From positions 1-11,632 of the forward strand of contig JAUVBP010000018.1 of NCBI GenBank assembly GCA_030591125.1: a DNA stretch of 11,632 nucleotides. The letters are read 5' to 3'. Below the pieces are notes generated by a model that saw only the letters and a program-made list of their open reading frames with translations, did not search any database and was not told the DNA's origin. Position numbers and translations under genes: made by a program. This document shows positions 1 through 5,301 of this stretch, one piece after another; the stretch's first letter is position 1, and each line of letters opens with the position of its first letter. Source of the stretch: Candidatus Woesearchaeota archaeon. Its GTDB lineage: Archaea; Nanobdellota; Nanobdellia; Woesearchaeales; UBA11576.

Positions 1-1
1 A

Positions 2-88
2 AAGAACGGAGGAAGTGCATTACATTCAGCTCTGTAAAAATTCTGCAGTAGAAAAGAAAAAGGACAAAAGAATAAGGAACAAAAACTA
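2..88 (+). pseudogene. Upstream remnant of the repeat-domain nuclease gene, interrupted by TAA
   Basis: Reading the frame of the downstream gene backwards gives KNGGSALHSAL, a TAA at 35-37, then KFCSRK and a Lys-rich stretch running without another stop into the downstream reading frame. This aligns with KSGGSAFYAAL-G-NFCRMK at residues 43-60 of the downstream protein. The two GGS motifs start at bases 8 and 221, which is 213 bases or exactly 71 codons apart. The stop falls where the intact copy has Gly. Seen: in-frame similarity on both sides of the stop. Inferred: the bases before 89 were once coding, and the gene continues left of the window with a nonsense codon. A sequencing error is possible. 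A stop native to a separate upstream gene is unlikely, because similarity continues past it. Confidence 0.6.
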
Positions 89-913
89 TTGGACTGGCTA
101 CCAAGAAACCAAACTGATTGGTCAGGTTACACGACCGTAGGTCACTTCATAGAAGAGATTGACAAAAACCCTGGATTAAGAAGAAAAAGCGCAGTAGACC
201 TGAAGAGAGATACTAAAAGTGGAGGATCGGCATTTTACGCCGCACTAGGAAACTTCTGCAGGATGAAAGCGAATGGTGATGAAAAAAAAAGAGAGGAACT
301 GATGCGATCTGTGATTCCACTTGCAACAAAATATCCTAAATATGACTTTGGTGCGGGCCCTGTTAGATTTGACTCAAAACCTGAAAGAGCAATCGCAATA
401 CTTCTGAACAAGTACGGTCTTCTTAAGACTCCTGAAGAAGGTAAAAACCTTCACGTCCCAACTAATGGTAAAAGCAGGCATAACATAAATTTTCTTGTAG
501 GAAACACACTCATCGAGTACCACCCAATCCAATTCTCAGAAAAGACAACAGGCAGGACATTCGAAGATGTTTTCAATAAGAGATGGGAAAACATAACGAA
601 TCCGGACTACCAGCAGCACTTGTTCTGGATGATACAAGATATCGATAGCCTATACGCTGTGCTTCAGGATTCTGAAGTCAATCCTTTGATGTGTAAAAGA
701 TATCAGGACATGACTGAAGAACAGTTCACTGAAGATATCAACTGGGCGTACAAGAAGGCGGCCGATCACGACCACAAACAGAAGATTAAGAGACAGAAAG
801 CAGAGCTGGACAGCATCTTAAGATTCTCATATGATTTCTTAGAGGAAATATATCCGACTAGAGAAAATCAGGCAGCCAATTCTAACAAAGAACTAACAAA
901 GAAAGCAGCCTAA
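89..913 (+). CDS. Repeat-domain protein with an endonuclease-like C-terminal half; probably the 3' part of a broken gene
   Basis: The N-terminal module (about residues 11-78) opens with Trp, contains FIEEIDKNPG and ends with the GGSAFYAAL/FC motif. It resembles small helical modules found in tandem in archaeal and phage nuclease-like proteins. Residues 93-195 look like a restriction-endonuclease-fold domain: conserved-type Glu in SKPERAIAILL (E99), then INFLVGNTLIEYHP with E143 and H145. The position before F135 is Asn134, where I would expect Asp. The C-terminus (about 210-274) is charged and helical. TTG at 89 is only the first permissive start after the in-frame TAA at 35-37; there is no ATG or good ribosome site, so the true start was probably upstream. 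This is the only plus-strand gene here, A-rich on its coding strand, and convergent with fttA across 27 bp. The nuclease assignment is by motif memory only. It could be a pseudogene or a re-initiated fragment. Confidence 0.5.
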   Translation: MDWLPRNQTDWSGYTTVGHFIEEIDKNPGLRRKSAVDLKRDTKSGGSAFYAALGNFCRMKANGDEKKREELMRSVIPLATKYPKYDFGAGPVRFDSKPERAIAILLNKYGLLKTPEEGKNLHVPTNGKSRHNINFLVGNTLIEYHPIQFSEKTTGRTFEDVFNKRWENITNPDYQQHLFWMIQDIDSLYAVLQDSEVNPLMCKRYQDMTEEQFTEDINWAYKKAADHDHKQKIKRQKAELDSILRFSYDFLEEIYPTRENQAANSNKELTKKAA

Positions 914-927
914 AAAAAATAAAATAT
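912..927 (-). terminator. T-rich 3' end of fttA
   Basis: Just past the fttA stop the minus strand reads a T-rich run with eight consecutive T (912-919) and four more (921-924). This suits archaeal U-tract termination. It overlaps the stop codon of the convergent plus-strand gene. Confidence 0.55.
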
Positions 928-940
928 TTCAGATATCTCC

Positions 941-2845
941 TTACCTTATCCTAACAGCCTCAAGGTTCCGAGGCGCAACAGTCTCGATCCTGAACTGTCG
1001 ATGTATGCTTGATGCCAGATCAAGACACCTTGAATTCTCTCCGTGATTGATTATCACTTTCTTCGGCCTTGGCTGACACTTGGAGACAAAGTTCATCAGT
1101 TCACGACGATCAGAATGTCCAGTGATCTCTATCTTGTGCACTTCCATCTGTATGTTCAACACTTCAGGCTTTCCAGAAGAGTCTACACGCATGACTATCT
1201 CCTTCTCACCTTCACGGATCCTTTTACCTAAGCTTCCCACAGGCTGATAGCAGGAGAACACGAGTGAATTATGCGGATTATCCGCAAGTGCCTTGAGATA
1301 CTCGACAGATGGACCGCCCACGAGCATTCCAGATGTAGCTACGATCAGGCAGCTGCCCTGCTCTTCGATGATCTGCTTCCTCTCTTTACCGCTGCCTACT
1401 CGTTTAAAGATAGGAGATAAGAATGGATTATTGTCCTTATGGAATATCTGCTTTCGCACTGCAGAGTTCAGGAACTCCGGATACGCAGTATGGATCGCAG
1501 TTATGTCCCACACCATACCATCTATGTACACAGGTATGGTCTCAATCTCACCTTTCCGTATCATCTCTTCAATCAACAATATGACTTCCTGCGCTCTTCC
1601 GGATCCTAATGTAGGCATCAGGATCTTTCCCTTACGCGCAACAGTATCCTTGATTATCGTCTTCAGCAATTCATCCTGCTCACGGACCGGTGGCATGACA
1701 TTGTCCTTGCCGCCATAGGTACTCTCAATCATGAGTGTCTCAAGACGCGGAAACTTTGTATCTGCCTGCGCCAACAGCCTTGTCTTTGCATACTTCATAT
1801 CCGCAGTATACACGAGGTTGTGCAACCCATTGCCGATGTGCAAGTGCACCATCGAACTGCCTAGCATATGCCCTGCATTATACAGGGTGATACGCACATC
1901 AGGAGTGATGTCCGTGACCTCCTCAAAATCCAGTGTTATCGTGTGCTTGACCATCTCTTTGACTTCATCAGATGTGAAGATTGGATCTTTTCCCTCTCCT
2001 CTCATTATCTTTACCATATCAAGGTGCAATAATGACATTATATCTCTTGTAGGTAATGTACAGTAGACCGGTCCCCTATATCCCATCTTATAGAGCCAGG
2101 GCACAAGCCCTGAATGGTCAAGATGCGCATGTGTCACAACCACCGCGTCAAGCTCTTCCATCTTGAACTCTGGTGCCTCGAGATAAGGATATGCTTCCTT
2201 GTCTGAAGCAGGGTTTATCCCGCAGTCCAGCAGGATCCTTGACTCAGGAGTCTGCAAAAACAGAGCGGATCTTCCCACCTGGCGTGCTCCACCAAGATAT
2301 GTCACACGGATCCATTCCTCTTTCTTGCCTCTGATCCACCCGTCGTATATCCTGTGGCCTGTCTTGTCAAGGAACTTCTTCCTATGGTCAGAATTTTCAT
2401 AGAGTACAGAACGTATGTTCTCGATTATCTTTGATCGTATTGCAGGAGTCCTCTTGATGAGAGGGACCCATAATGTCTTCTCACGTATTCCCCTGAGCAA
2501 TTCACCCTGCTTGCCGATCACCAGGCCAGGCTTTTCGGCGTGTATTATCACCATCGACCTCTGGGGATCGAATATTATGTCTCCAGGACCTGCTTCATCA
2601 GGGATCATCCCCTTTATTGTCTTCTCTGCCTCTTCCATCTCCATGCAGATTGAAGGATCAGGCCTCAGCTCTATCCTTTTCTTGATAGTGTCCACTATCT
2701 TCTTTATCATGCCTTTGTTGTCCAGGAAGAATCCTTTGTTTTTTGTGTATAGGACTATGTTAGCTCCCTCAAAAGCCACGTCGTTGACTAGGCGTTCGGG
2801 AAGATTTTTCAATATCTCTTTCAGTATTTCAGTCAAAAGACTCAC
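941..2845 (-). CDS. fttA: Archaeal KH-CPSF ribonuclease / transcription termination factor (aCPSF1, FttA)
   Basis: A 634-residue protein of the length typical for archaeal CPSF1. The N-terminal KH-like region covers about residues 1-150, with the nucleic-acid-binding loop GKQG at 111-114. The metallo-beta-lactamase core follows, with the metal motif HAHLDH (239-244), GHMLGSS (H326) and D349 in TADMK. The beta-CASP domain follows, with IESTYGG (E374), SGRAQE (415-420), TGHSDRREL (H577) and the INHGE histidine (H601). Every expected metal/catalytic residue I can check is present, so it should be an active endonuclease/5'-exonuclease. Characterised family members cut nascent RNA at U-rich sites and drive transcription termination together with RNA polymerase and Spt4/5. 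The start is GTG at 2843-2845 with purine-rich AAAGGTG at the initiation site, and the N-terminus fits the family. It lies 95 bp downstream of psmB behind a T-tract, so it is likely its own transcription unit. Confidence 0.95.
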   Translation of the reverse strand: MSLLTEILKEILKNLPERLVNDVAFEGANIVLYTKNKGFFLDNKGMIKKIVDTIKKRIELRPDPSICMEMEEAEKTIKGMIPDEAGPGDIIFDPQRSMVIIHAEKPGLVIGKQGELLRGIREKTLWVPLIKRTPAIRSKIIENIRSVLYENSDHRKKFLDKTGHRIYDGWIRGKKEEWIRVTYLGGARQVGRSALFLQTPESRILLDCGINPASDKEAYPYLEAPEFKMEELDAVVVTHAHLDHSGLVPWLYKMGYRGPVYCTLPTRDIMSLLHLDMVKIMRGEGKDPIFTSDEVKEMVKHTITLDFEEVTDITPDVRITLYNAGHMLGSSMVHLHIGNGLHNLVYTADMKYAKTRLLAQADTKFPRLETLMIESTYGGKDNVMPPVREQDELLKTIIKDTVARKGKILMPTLGSGRAQEVILLIEEMIRKGEIETIPVYIDGMVWDITAIHTAYPEFLNSAVRKQIFHKDNNPFLSPIFKRVGSGKERKQIIEEQGSCLIVATSGMLVGGPSVEYLKALADNPHNSLVFSCYQPVGSLGKRIREGEKEIVMRVDSSGKPEVLNIQMEVHKIEITGHSDRRELMNFVSKCQPRPKKVIINHGENSRCLDLASSIHRQFRIETVAPRNLEAVRIR

Positions 2846-2875
2846 CTTTGTTCAGAATTTTTCAGATTGGTTACC

Positions 2876-2890
2876 ATCTTAAATGCTTTA
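2876..2890 (-). promoter_or_regulatory. Possible TATA element for fttA
   Basis: The minus strand reads AAAGCATTTAAGATGG, an A-rich BRE-like stretch followed by a TATA-like ATTTAAG. It lies about 35-40 bases before the GTG start, allowing a short leader of roughly 10-15 nt. The match is modest. Confidence 0.35.
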
Positions 2891-2914
2891 GATCATATCA
2901 TCCTATAGATAGAT

Positions 2915-2942
2915 AAAAAAAAATAAGAAGAGGCAGATGCCT
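2915..2942 (-). terminator. psmB terminator: small palindrome plus nine-T tract
   Basis: The psmB stop codon lies inside the palindrome AGGCAGATGCCT (2931-2942). It is followed on the minus strand by a T-rich segment that includes nine consecutive T (2915-2923). The palindrome's two-base centre makes a stable RNA hairpin doubtful, so the T-tract is the stronger signal. Confidence 0.6.
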
Positions 2943-3585
2943 AGACTTTTATTCCCGTATCGACCTTCATTGTCAATACTTTCTTCAGACCTGCTTCAGT
3001 TATCGTCACGATATCGACCCCGTTCCCTGACGCAGAATCTCTCTGCAGAGCAGCATTCACTGACTTGAGTGCAAGCTCCTTTGTCTCATCCATGCTCATA
3101 TTCTCCTTGTACAATGTCTCGAGCACACCGTATGCAAAGACACTTCCTGATCCTGATGCCAGATAATCCTCTGCTTCAGAGAGTGACCCATCAGGATATA
3201 TGTCATATATATGGAATCCTGTCCAGTCCTTTCCTGCAAAGAGGAAATGTGAGATGCCCGGTATCATGCTCGGTTTTCTTATGTTTGAATATACCATCCC
3301 TGCAAGAAGGTTTGCTGCTTCCTTGACAGATATACGCGCACCTGTCCTGAGGTTCTTGAGCCTTAGCTCTGCCTTGACAAGCTTTACCAGAAGCTGGACA
3401 TCAGACACTGTACCTGCAGTAGTAAGGGCCATGTTATCTCCTATGGGAAATACCTTATCAACCCATTTGTTGGCTATCAAATGCCCTGCTGTGGCTCGTT
3501 TATCAGCCGCCAGGACCACACCATCTTTGCACTTTATCGCCAGTGTCGTGGTGCCGGTCTTCATAGTATTTGTATCATCTGCCAT
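2941..3585 (-). CDS. psmB: Proteasome beta subunit (20S, catalytic)
   Basis: A 214-residue Ntn-hydrolase of the archaeal 20S proteasome core, which degrades unfolded or tagged proteins in the cytoplasm. A short propeptide ends in KTG, and autocleavage before TTTLAIK would expose Thr12 as the nucleophile (mature Thr1). Asp28 in LAADKRAT corresponds to mature Asp17, and Lys44 in WVDKVF to mature Lys33. The SGSGS segment and the GVDIVTI strand near the C-terminus complete the usual active-site framework. All key residues are present, so it should be active. ATG 3583-3585 is preceded by AGGTG at 3592-3596, six bases upstream. The subunit must pair with an alpha ring encoded elsewhere. It is preceded by its own TATA box and ends at a T-tract, so it is probably monocistronic. 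Confidence 0.96.
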   Translation of the reverse strand: MADDTNTMKTGTTTLAIKCKDGVVLAADKRATAGHLIANKWVDKVFPIGDNMALTTAGTVSDVQLLVKLVKAELRLKNLRTGARISVKEAANLLAGMVYSNIRKPSMIPGISHFLFAGKDWTGFHIYDIYPDGSLSEAEDYLASGSGSVFAYGVLETLYKENMSMDETKELALKSVNAALQRDSASGNGVDIVTITEAGLKKVLTMKVDTGIKV

Positions 3586-3621
3586 TAATCACACCTATAA
3601 TGCGTTAGAACTCATTTTTAC

Positions 3622-3634
3622 CTTATTTAAAGAA
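3622..3634 (-). promoter_or_regulatory. TATA box of psmB
   Basis: The minus strand reads TTCTTTAAATAAGG, a near-consensus archaeal TATA element. It sits about 40 bases before the ATG, predicting a start site near 3600 and a leader of about 15-20 nt that includes the AGGTG ribosome site. Confidence 0.65.
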
Positions 3635-3656
3635 CTATAGACCCTTTGAACTTCTT

Positions 3657-3670
3657 GTCATATTTAAAGG
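3657..3670 (-). promoter_or_regulatory. Second TATA-like element upstream of psmB (orientation uncertain)
   Basis: The minus strand reads ACCTTTAAATATGAC, nearly the same core as the proximal psmB element and about 35 bp further upstream. It could be a second psmB promoter. Read on the plus strand as CATATTTAAAGG, it could instead drive a short transcript towards the inverted repeats at 3694-3728. Confidence 0.4.
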
Positions 3671-3693
3671 TTTCGGAAAGGAAGTAGTTCAGG

Positions 3694-3752
3694 AGCTGAA
3701 AAGCACAGCTGACCATGAAAAAGGTCAGATAAGAAAAATAAAGGTAAAAAGA
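3694..3752 (-). terminator. 3' region of the membrane-protein gene: T-rich tracts and inverted repeats
   Basis: Right after the stop codon the minus strand is T-rich (3729-3750, with two five-T runs). It then reaches a perfect 6-bp inverted repeat, CTGACC/GGTCAG (3709-3714 and 3723-3728, 8-base loop). A second small stem, AGCTG/CAGCT (3694-3698 and 3706-3710), overlaps it, so the two could be alternative folds. Confidence 0.5.
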
Positions 3753-4832
3753 TTATTTCCTTCTCTTCAGGATTGAGAAGACGACTACCGCTCCTGCTGC
3801 TATGAGCACAAGGTCTGTGAACAGGATTATCATGAGCCACTTGTTCTCAGCCCAGAAACCCTTCTGGGTATATGTGGTCCTTGGAGTCGCTACAGCTGTT
3901 GCCTGCCTTACCTGGGAAGCTGCAGATGTTGATGGCACAGTAGGCTGTGACACGACCTCTACAACTGTCGGCTGCTCTGGTTCCGGTTCTGGCTCAGGTT
4001 CTGGCTCTGGATCAGGCTCCTGCACAGCAGATGCACATTCACCTACCTCTACTGTGATGGTATCCTCAAGAGTCCTCTTGCTGTCATAGTAGATTGCCTT
4101 GACAAATATGGAATATAGGCCAGGCCTCAATTCATCGAGATCCAGGGTGTCGCTGAAAGTGTATTCATTGTCATCATCATCGATGTCTTCATACATCTCG
4201 AACTCAAGCCTCTTGTTGTAGTCAATCTCTGCACCGTCGATTATGAGCTCTATGTCCTCATCCTCCTCTCCGGTATTGATCATGTCAATAGCTAACCTGA
4301 CACTTCGCGTGCATGTGACTTTAGAAGGTACGATCTCTTTCCGCAGGAATCTTAACTCATGCTTTTCCTTGTCTACATCGACATCAAACTCAAGATGGGC
4401 AGTATGGATCGTCCCGTTCTGGTCTTCACCCTCAACATTAAGTGTCAGGATATACGACGCATCAGTCTCAAGCTTGAGAGGTATGTCAAATGAGATAGTG
4501 ACTGTCTTGTCCCTTCCAGGCCTGACATCAAAGTCATCTGAAGTCTCTTCAAGATCATCGCCATCGTCAACCTCTTCCAGGATCGCTTCAATCTCGATAT
4601 CCTCTATCTCTCCATTCTCGGTGCCGCTTTCGAAGAGGTTGGATACCTCTATCTTGAGCTCTAGTTTGGAATCAGGTATTATGTCTATAGATCCACCTGC
4701 TTCGTTTGCAGACTGCTTGTCATCATCGACTTCAATGATGACATCACTGAACTCCAGCATGTCTGCTGATGCGAGCGTAGATATCATTAGTAGAAATAAC
4801 GCTGCAATGAAAGATACTGCTATTCGGTTCAT
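3753..4832 (-). CDS. Secreted, C-terminally membrane-anchored beta-rich protein
   Basis: The chosen start is ATG at 4830-4832 (359 residues), not the longer frame opening at 4898. The ATG follows a GGGGTGG ribosome site by about 8 bases and directly begins a signal peptide: positive N-terminus, hydrophobic core, LASA cleavage-like site near residue 22. Residues 23-260 form acidic, beta-strand-rich segments like Ig/CARDB-type extracellular modules, with many Asp/Glu runs that could bind cations. A Pro-Glu repeat EPDPEPEPEPEPEPEQP (270-286) and a Ser/Thr/Ala/Val linker lead to a transmembrane helix (about 332-355) ending in KRRK, so the bulk should face outside. I do not recognise a specific family. 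A cell-surface or envelope-stalk role is inference from topology. It is flanked by large spacers and is probably its own transcription unit. Confidence 0.75.
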   Translation of the reverse strand: MNRIAVSFIAALFLLMISTLASADMLEFSDVIIEVDDDKQSANEAGGSIDIIPDSKLELKIEVSNLFESGTENGEIEDIEIEAILEEVDDGDDLEETSDDFDVRPGRDKTVTISFDIPLKLETDASYILTLNVEGEDQNGTIHTAHLEFDVDVDKEKHELRFLRKEIVPSKVTCTRSVRLAIDMINTGEEDEDIELIIDGAEIDYNKRLEFEMYEDIDDDDNEYTFSDTLDLDELRPGLYSIFVKAIYYDSKRTLEDTITVEVGECASAVQEPDPEPEPEPEPEPEQPTVVEVVSQPTVPSTSAASQVRQATAVATPRTTYTQKGFWAENKWLMIILFTDLVLIAAGAVVVFSILKRRK

Positions 4833-4868
4833 CTTAGTGTCCACCCCGTCAGTTATTAATTGACGAAT

Positions 4869-4880
4869 ATCATAAAAATC
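4869..4880 (-). promoter_or_regulatory. TATA-like element of the membrane-protein gene
   Basis: The minus strand reads CCGATTTTTATGATAT, with an AT-rich core about 42 bases before the ATG at 4832. This gives a predicted leader of about 20 nt. The element coincides with the distal arm of the 4873-4908 inverted repeat. Confidence 0.4.
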
Positions 4881-5034
4881 GGTCAACCATTCAATCATCC
4901 GATTTTTAGGACCCTCAAAATCACTTTATGATTTTGGGGGCGCCAAAACGCACCGCGTTTTGAGCGTGTCAAAAACGTCTAACAACGTTTTTGTGCATGA
5001 GTCATGCTGCACGGGCCATCTGTACCCCCTACAG
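4873..5034. repeat. Cluster of six consecutive inverted repeats
   Basis: The arms are: (1) TAAAAATCGG 4873-4882 with CCGATTTTTA 4899-4908, perfect 10 bp. (2) CCCTCAAAATCA 4912-4923 with TGATTTTGGGGG 4929-4940, 12 bp with one T:G. (3) CAAAACGC 4944-4951 with GCGTTTTG 4955-4962, perfect 8 bp, extendable by CGC/GCG across a bulged A. (4) CAAAAACGT 4970-4978 with ACGTTTTTG 4985-4993, perfect 9 bp. (5) GTGCA 4993-4997 with TGCAC 5008-5012, enclosing the palindrome GCATGAGTCATGC. (6) CTGTA 5020-5024 with TACAG 5030-5034. Stems 2-4 share a CAAAA/TTTTG scheme, with cores starting at 4916, 4944 and 4970. No open reading frame explains them. They could be a structured leader, a protein-binding array or a decayed mobile element. 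Confidence 0.75.
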
Positions 5035-5077
5035 AATCACCACTTTTTATCACTGATAGACAACAAAAGAATCCCTC

Positions 5078-5091
5078 AAAATATAAATATC
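5078..5091 (-). promoter_or_regulatory. Possible upstream TATA element facing the hairpin cluster
   Basis: The minus strand reads GATATTTATATTTT, a good archaeal TATA core. Transcription from here would start near 5055 and carry the whole hairpin cluster as a leader of more than 200 nt ahead of the membrane-protein gene. The AT-rich core could also be read on the plus strand. Confidence 0.35.
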
Positions 5092-5130
5092 TTGTGTCGT
5101 CATACACAGGGTACAACCACATTCCTTTTT

Positions 5131-5145
5131 AAAGGTTATATATAA
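5131..5145 (+). promoter_or_regulatory. TATA box (with BRE-like AAAGG) for the 5174-5282 element
   Basis: AAAGGTTATATATA combines a purine-rich BRE-like stretch with a near-ideal TATA core. A start about 25-27 bases downstream of the core falls near 5166-5170, just before the 11-bp inverted-repeat arm. No protein gene starts on this strand nearby. Confidence 0.5.
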
Positions 5146-5167
5146 TCCACTCTTTCTTTCATATACT

Positions 5168-5286
5168 ACGCAAATTCTGCCAGCCCCGCCTAGCGAGCTA
5201 ACAGGTAAAGGAACAGACAATAACGCAGTTGGGCAAAACGTAGCAGGCAGAGGATCGTCAGCGAGCGCGGTGCTGGCAGAATAAGA
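5168..5286 (+). ncRNA. Candidate small structured RNA (or MITE-like element)
   Basis: A 109-bp block is closed by a perfect inverted repeat, ATTCTGCCAGC (5174-5184) with GCTGGCAGAAT (5272-5282). Pairing continues as CCGC 5186-5189 with GCGG 5267-5270 after one mismatch. Inside, GCTAAC (5197-5202) can pair with GTTGGGC (5228-5234) using a G:U pair and a bulge, which would leave a multi-branched fold. AGCGAGC occurs twice (5192-5198 and 5260-5266). It is GC-richer than its surroundings, and a plus-strand TATA box ends 28 bases before it. No obvious U-tract follows on the plus strand. It lacks T-loop and 5S rRNA features, and I do not recognise a family. Terminal inverted repeats also suit a small non-autonomous element, though I see no clear target duplication. 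End points are approximate. Confidence 0.4.
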
Positions 5287-5297
5287 AAAAGAAAGAT
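5283..5297 (-). terminator. T-rich 3' end of proS
   Basis: Just beyond the proS stop the minus strand reads CTTTCTTTTTCTT, a T-rich stretch typical of archaeal 3' ends. It runs directly into the inverted-repeat arm at 5272-5282. Confidence 0.5.
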
Positions 5298-5301
5298 TTG
5301 T

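Noticed and set aside
35..37. Reassignment of TAA as a sense codon
   Set aside because: TAA ends several intact genes here, for example L40e, aIF5A and FttA, so a global recoding is excluded.
3802..4089. Plus-strand frame with a Gly-Ser repeat
   Set aside because: It is the complement of the Pro-Glu repeat in the membrane-protein gene, with no promoter or ribosome site of its own.
4243..4863. Ser-rich plus-strand frame of about 200 codons
   Set aside because: This is the shadow of the acidic Asp/Glu codons of the membrane-protein gene, with no coding evidence of its own.
4833..4898. A 22-residue N-terminal extension of the membrane protein
   Set aside because: The internal ATG at 4832 has a good GGGGTGG ribosome site and opens a textbook signal peptide; the extension would bury it and overlaps the TATA-like element.
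4870..5040. CRISPR array, suggested by regularly spaced short palindromes
   Set aside because: The repeats are not identical in sequence, arms are only 8-12 bp, and there are no spacers of constant length between copies of one repeat.
5196..5234. Integron attC-like core sites (GCCCAAC and GTTAGCT on the minus strand)
   Set aside because: The two 7-mers are not properly complementary, are too close together, lack inner boxes, and no integrase or cassette structure is nearby.
5174..5282. A tRNA gene, possibly with an intron
   Set aside because: The closing stem is 11 bp rather than 7, and there is no T-loop (GTTC-type) or D-loop sequence and no anticodon arm.
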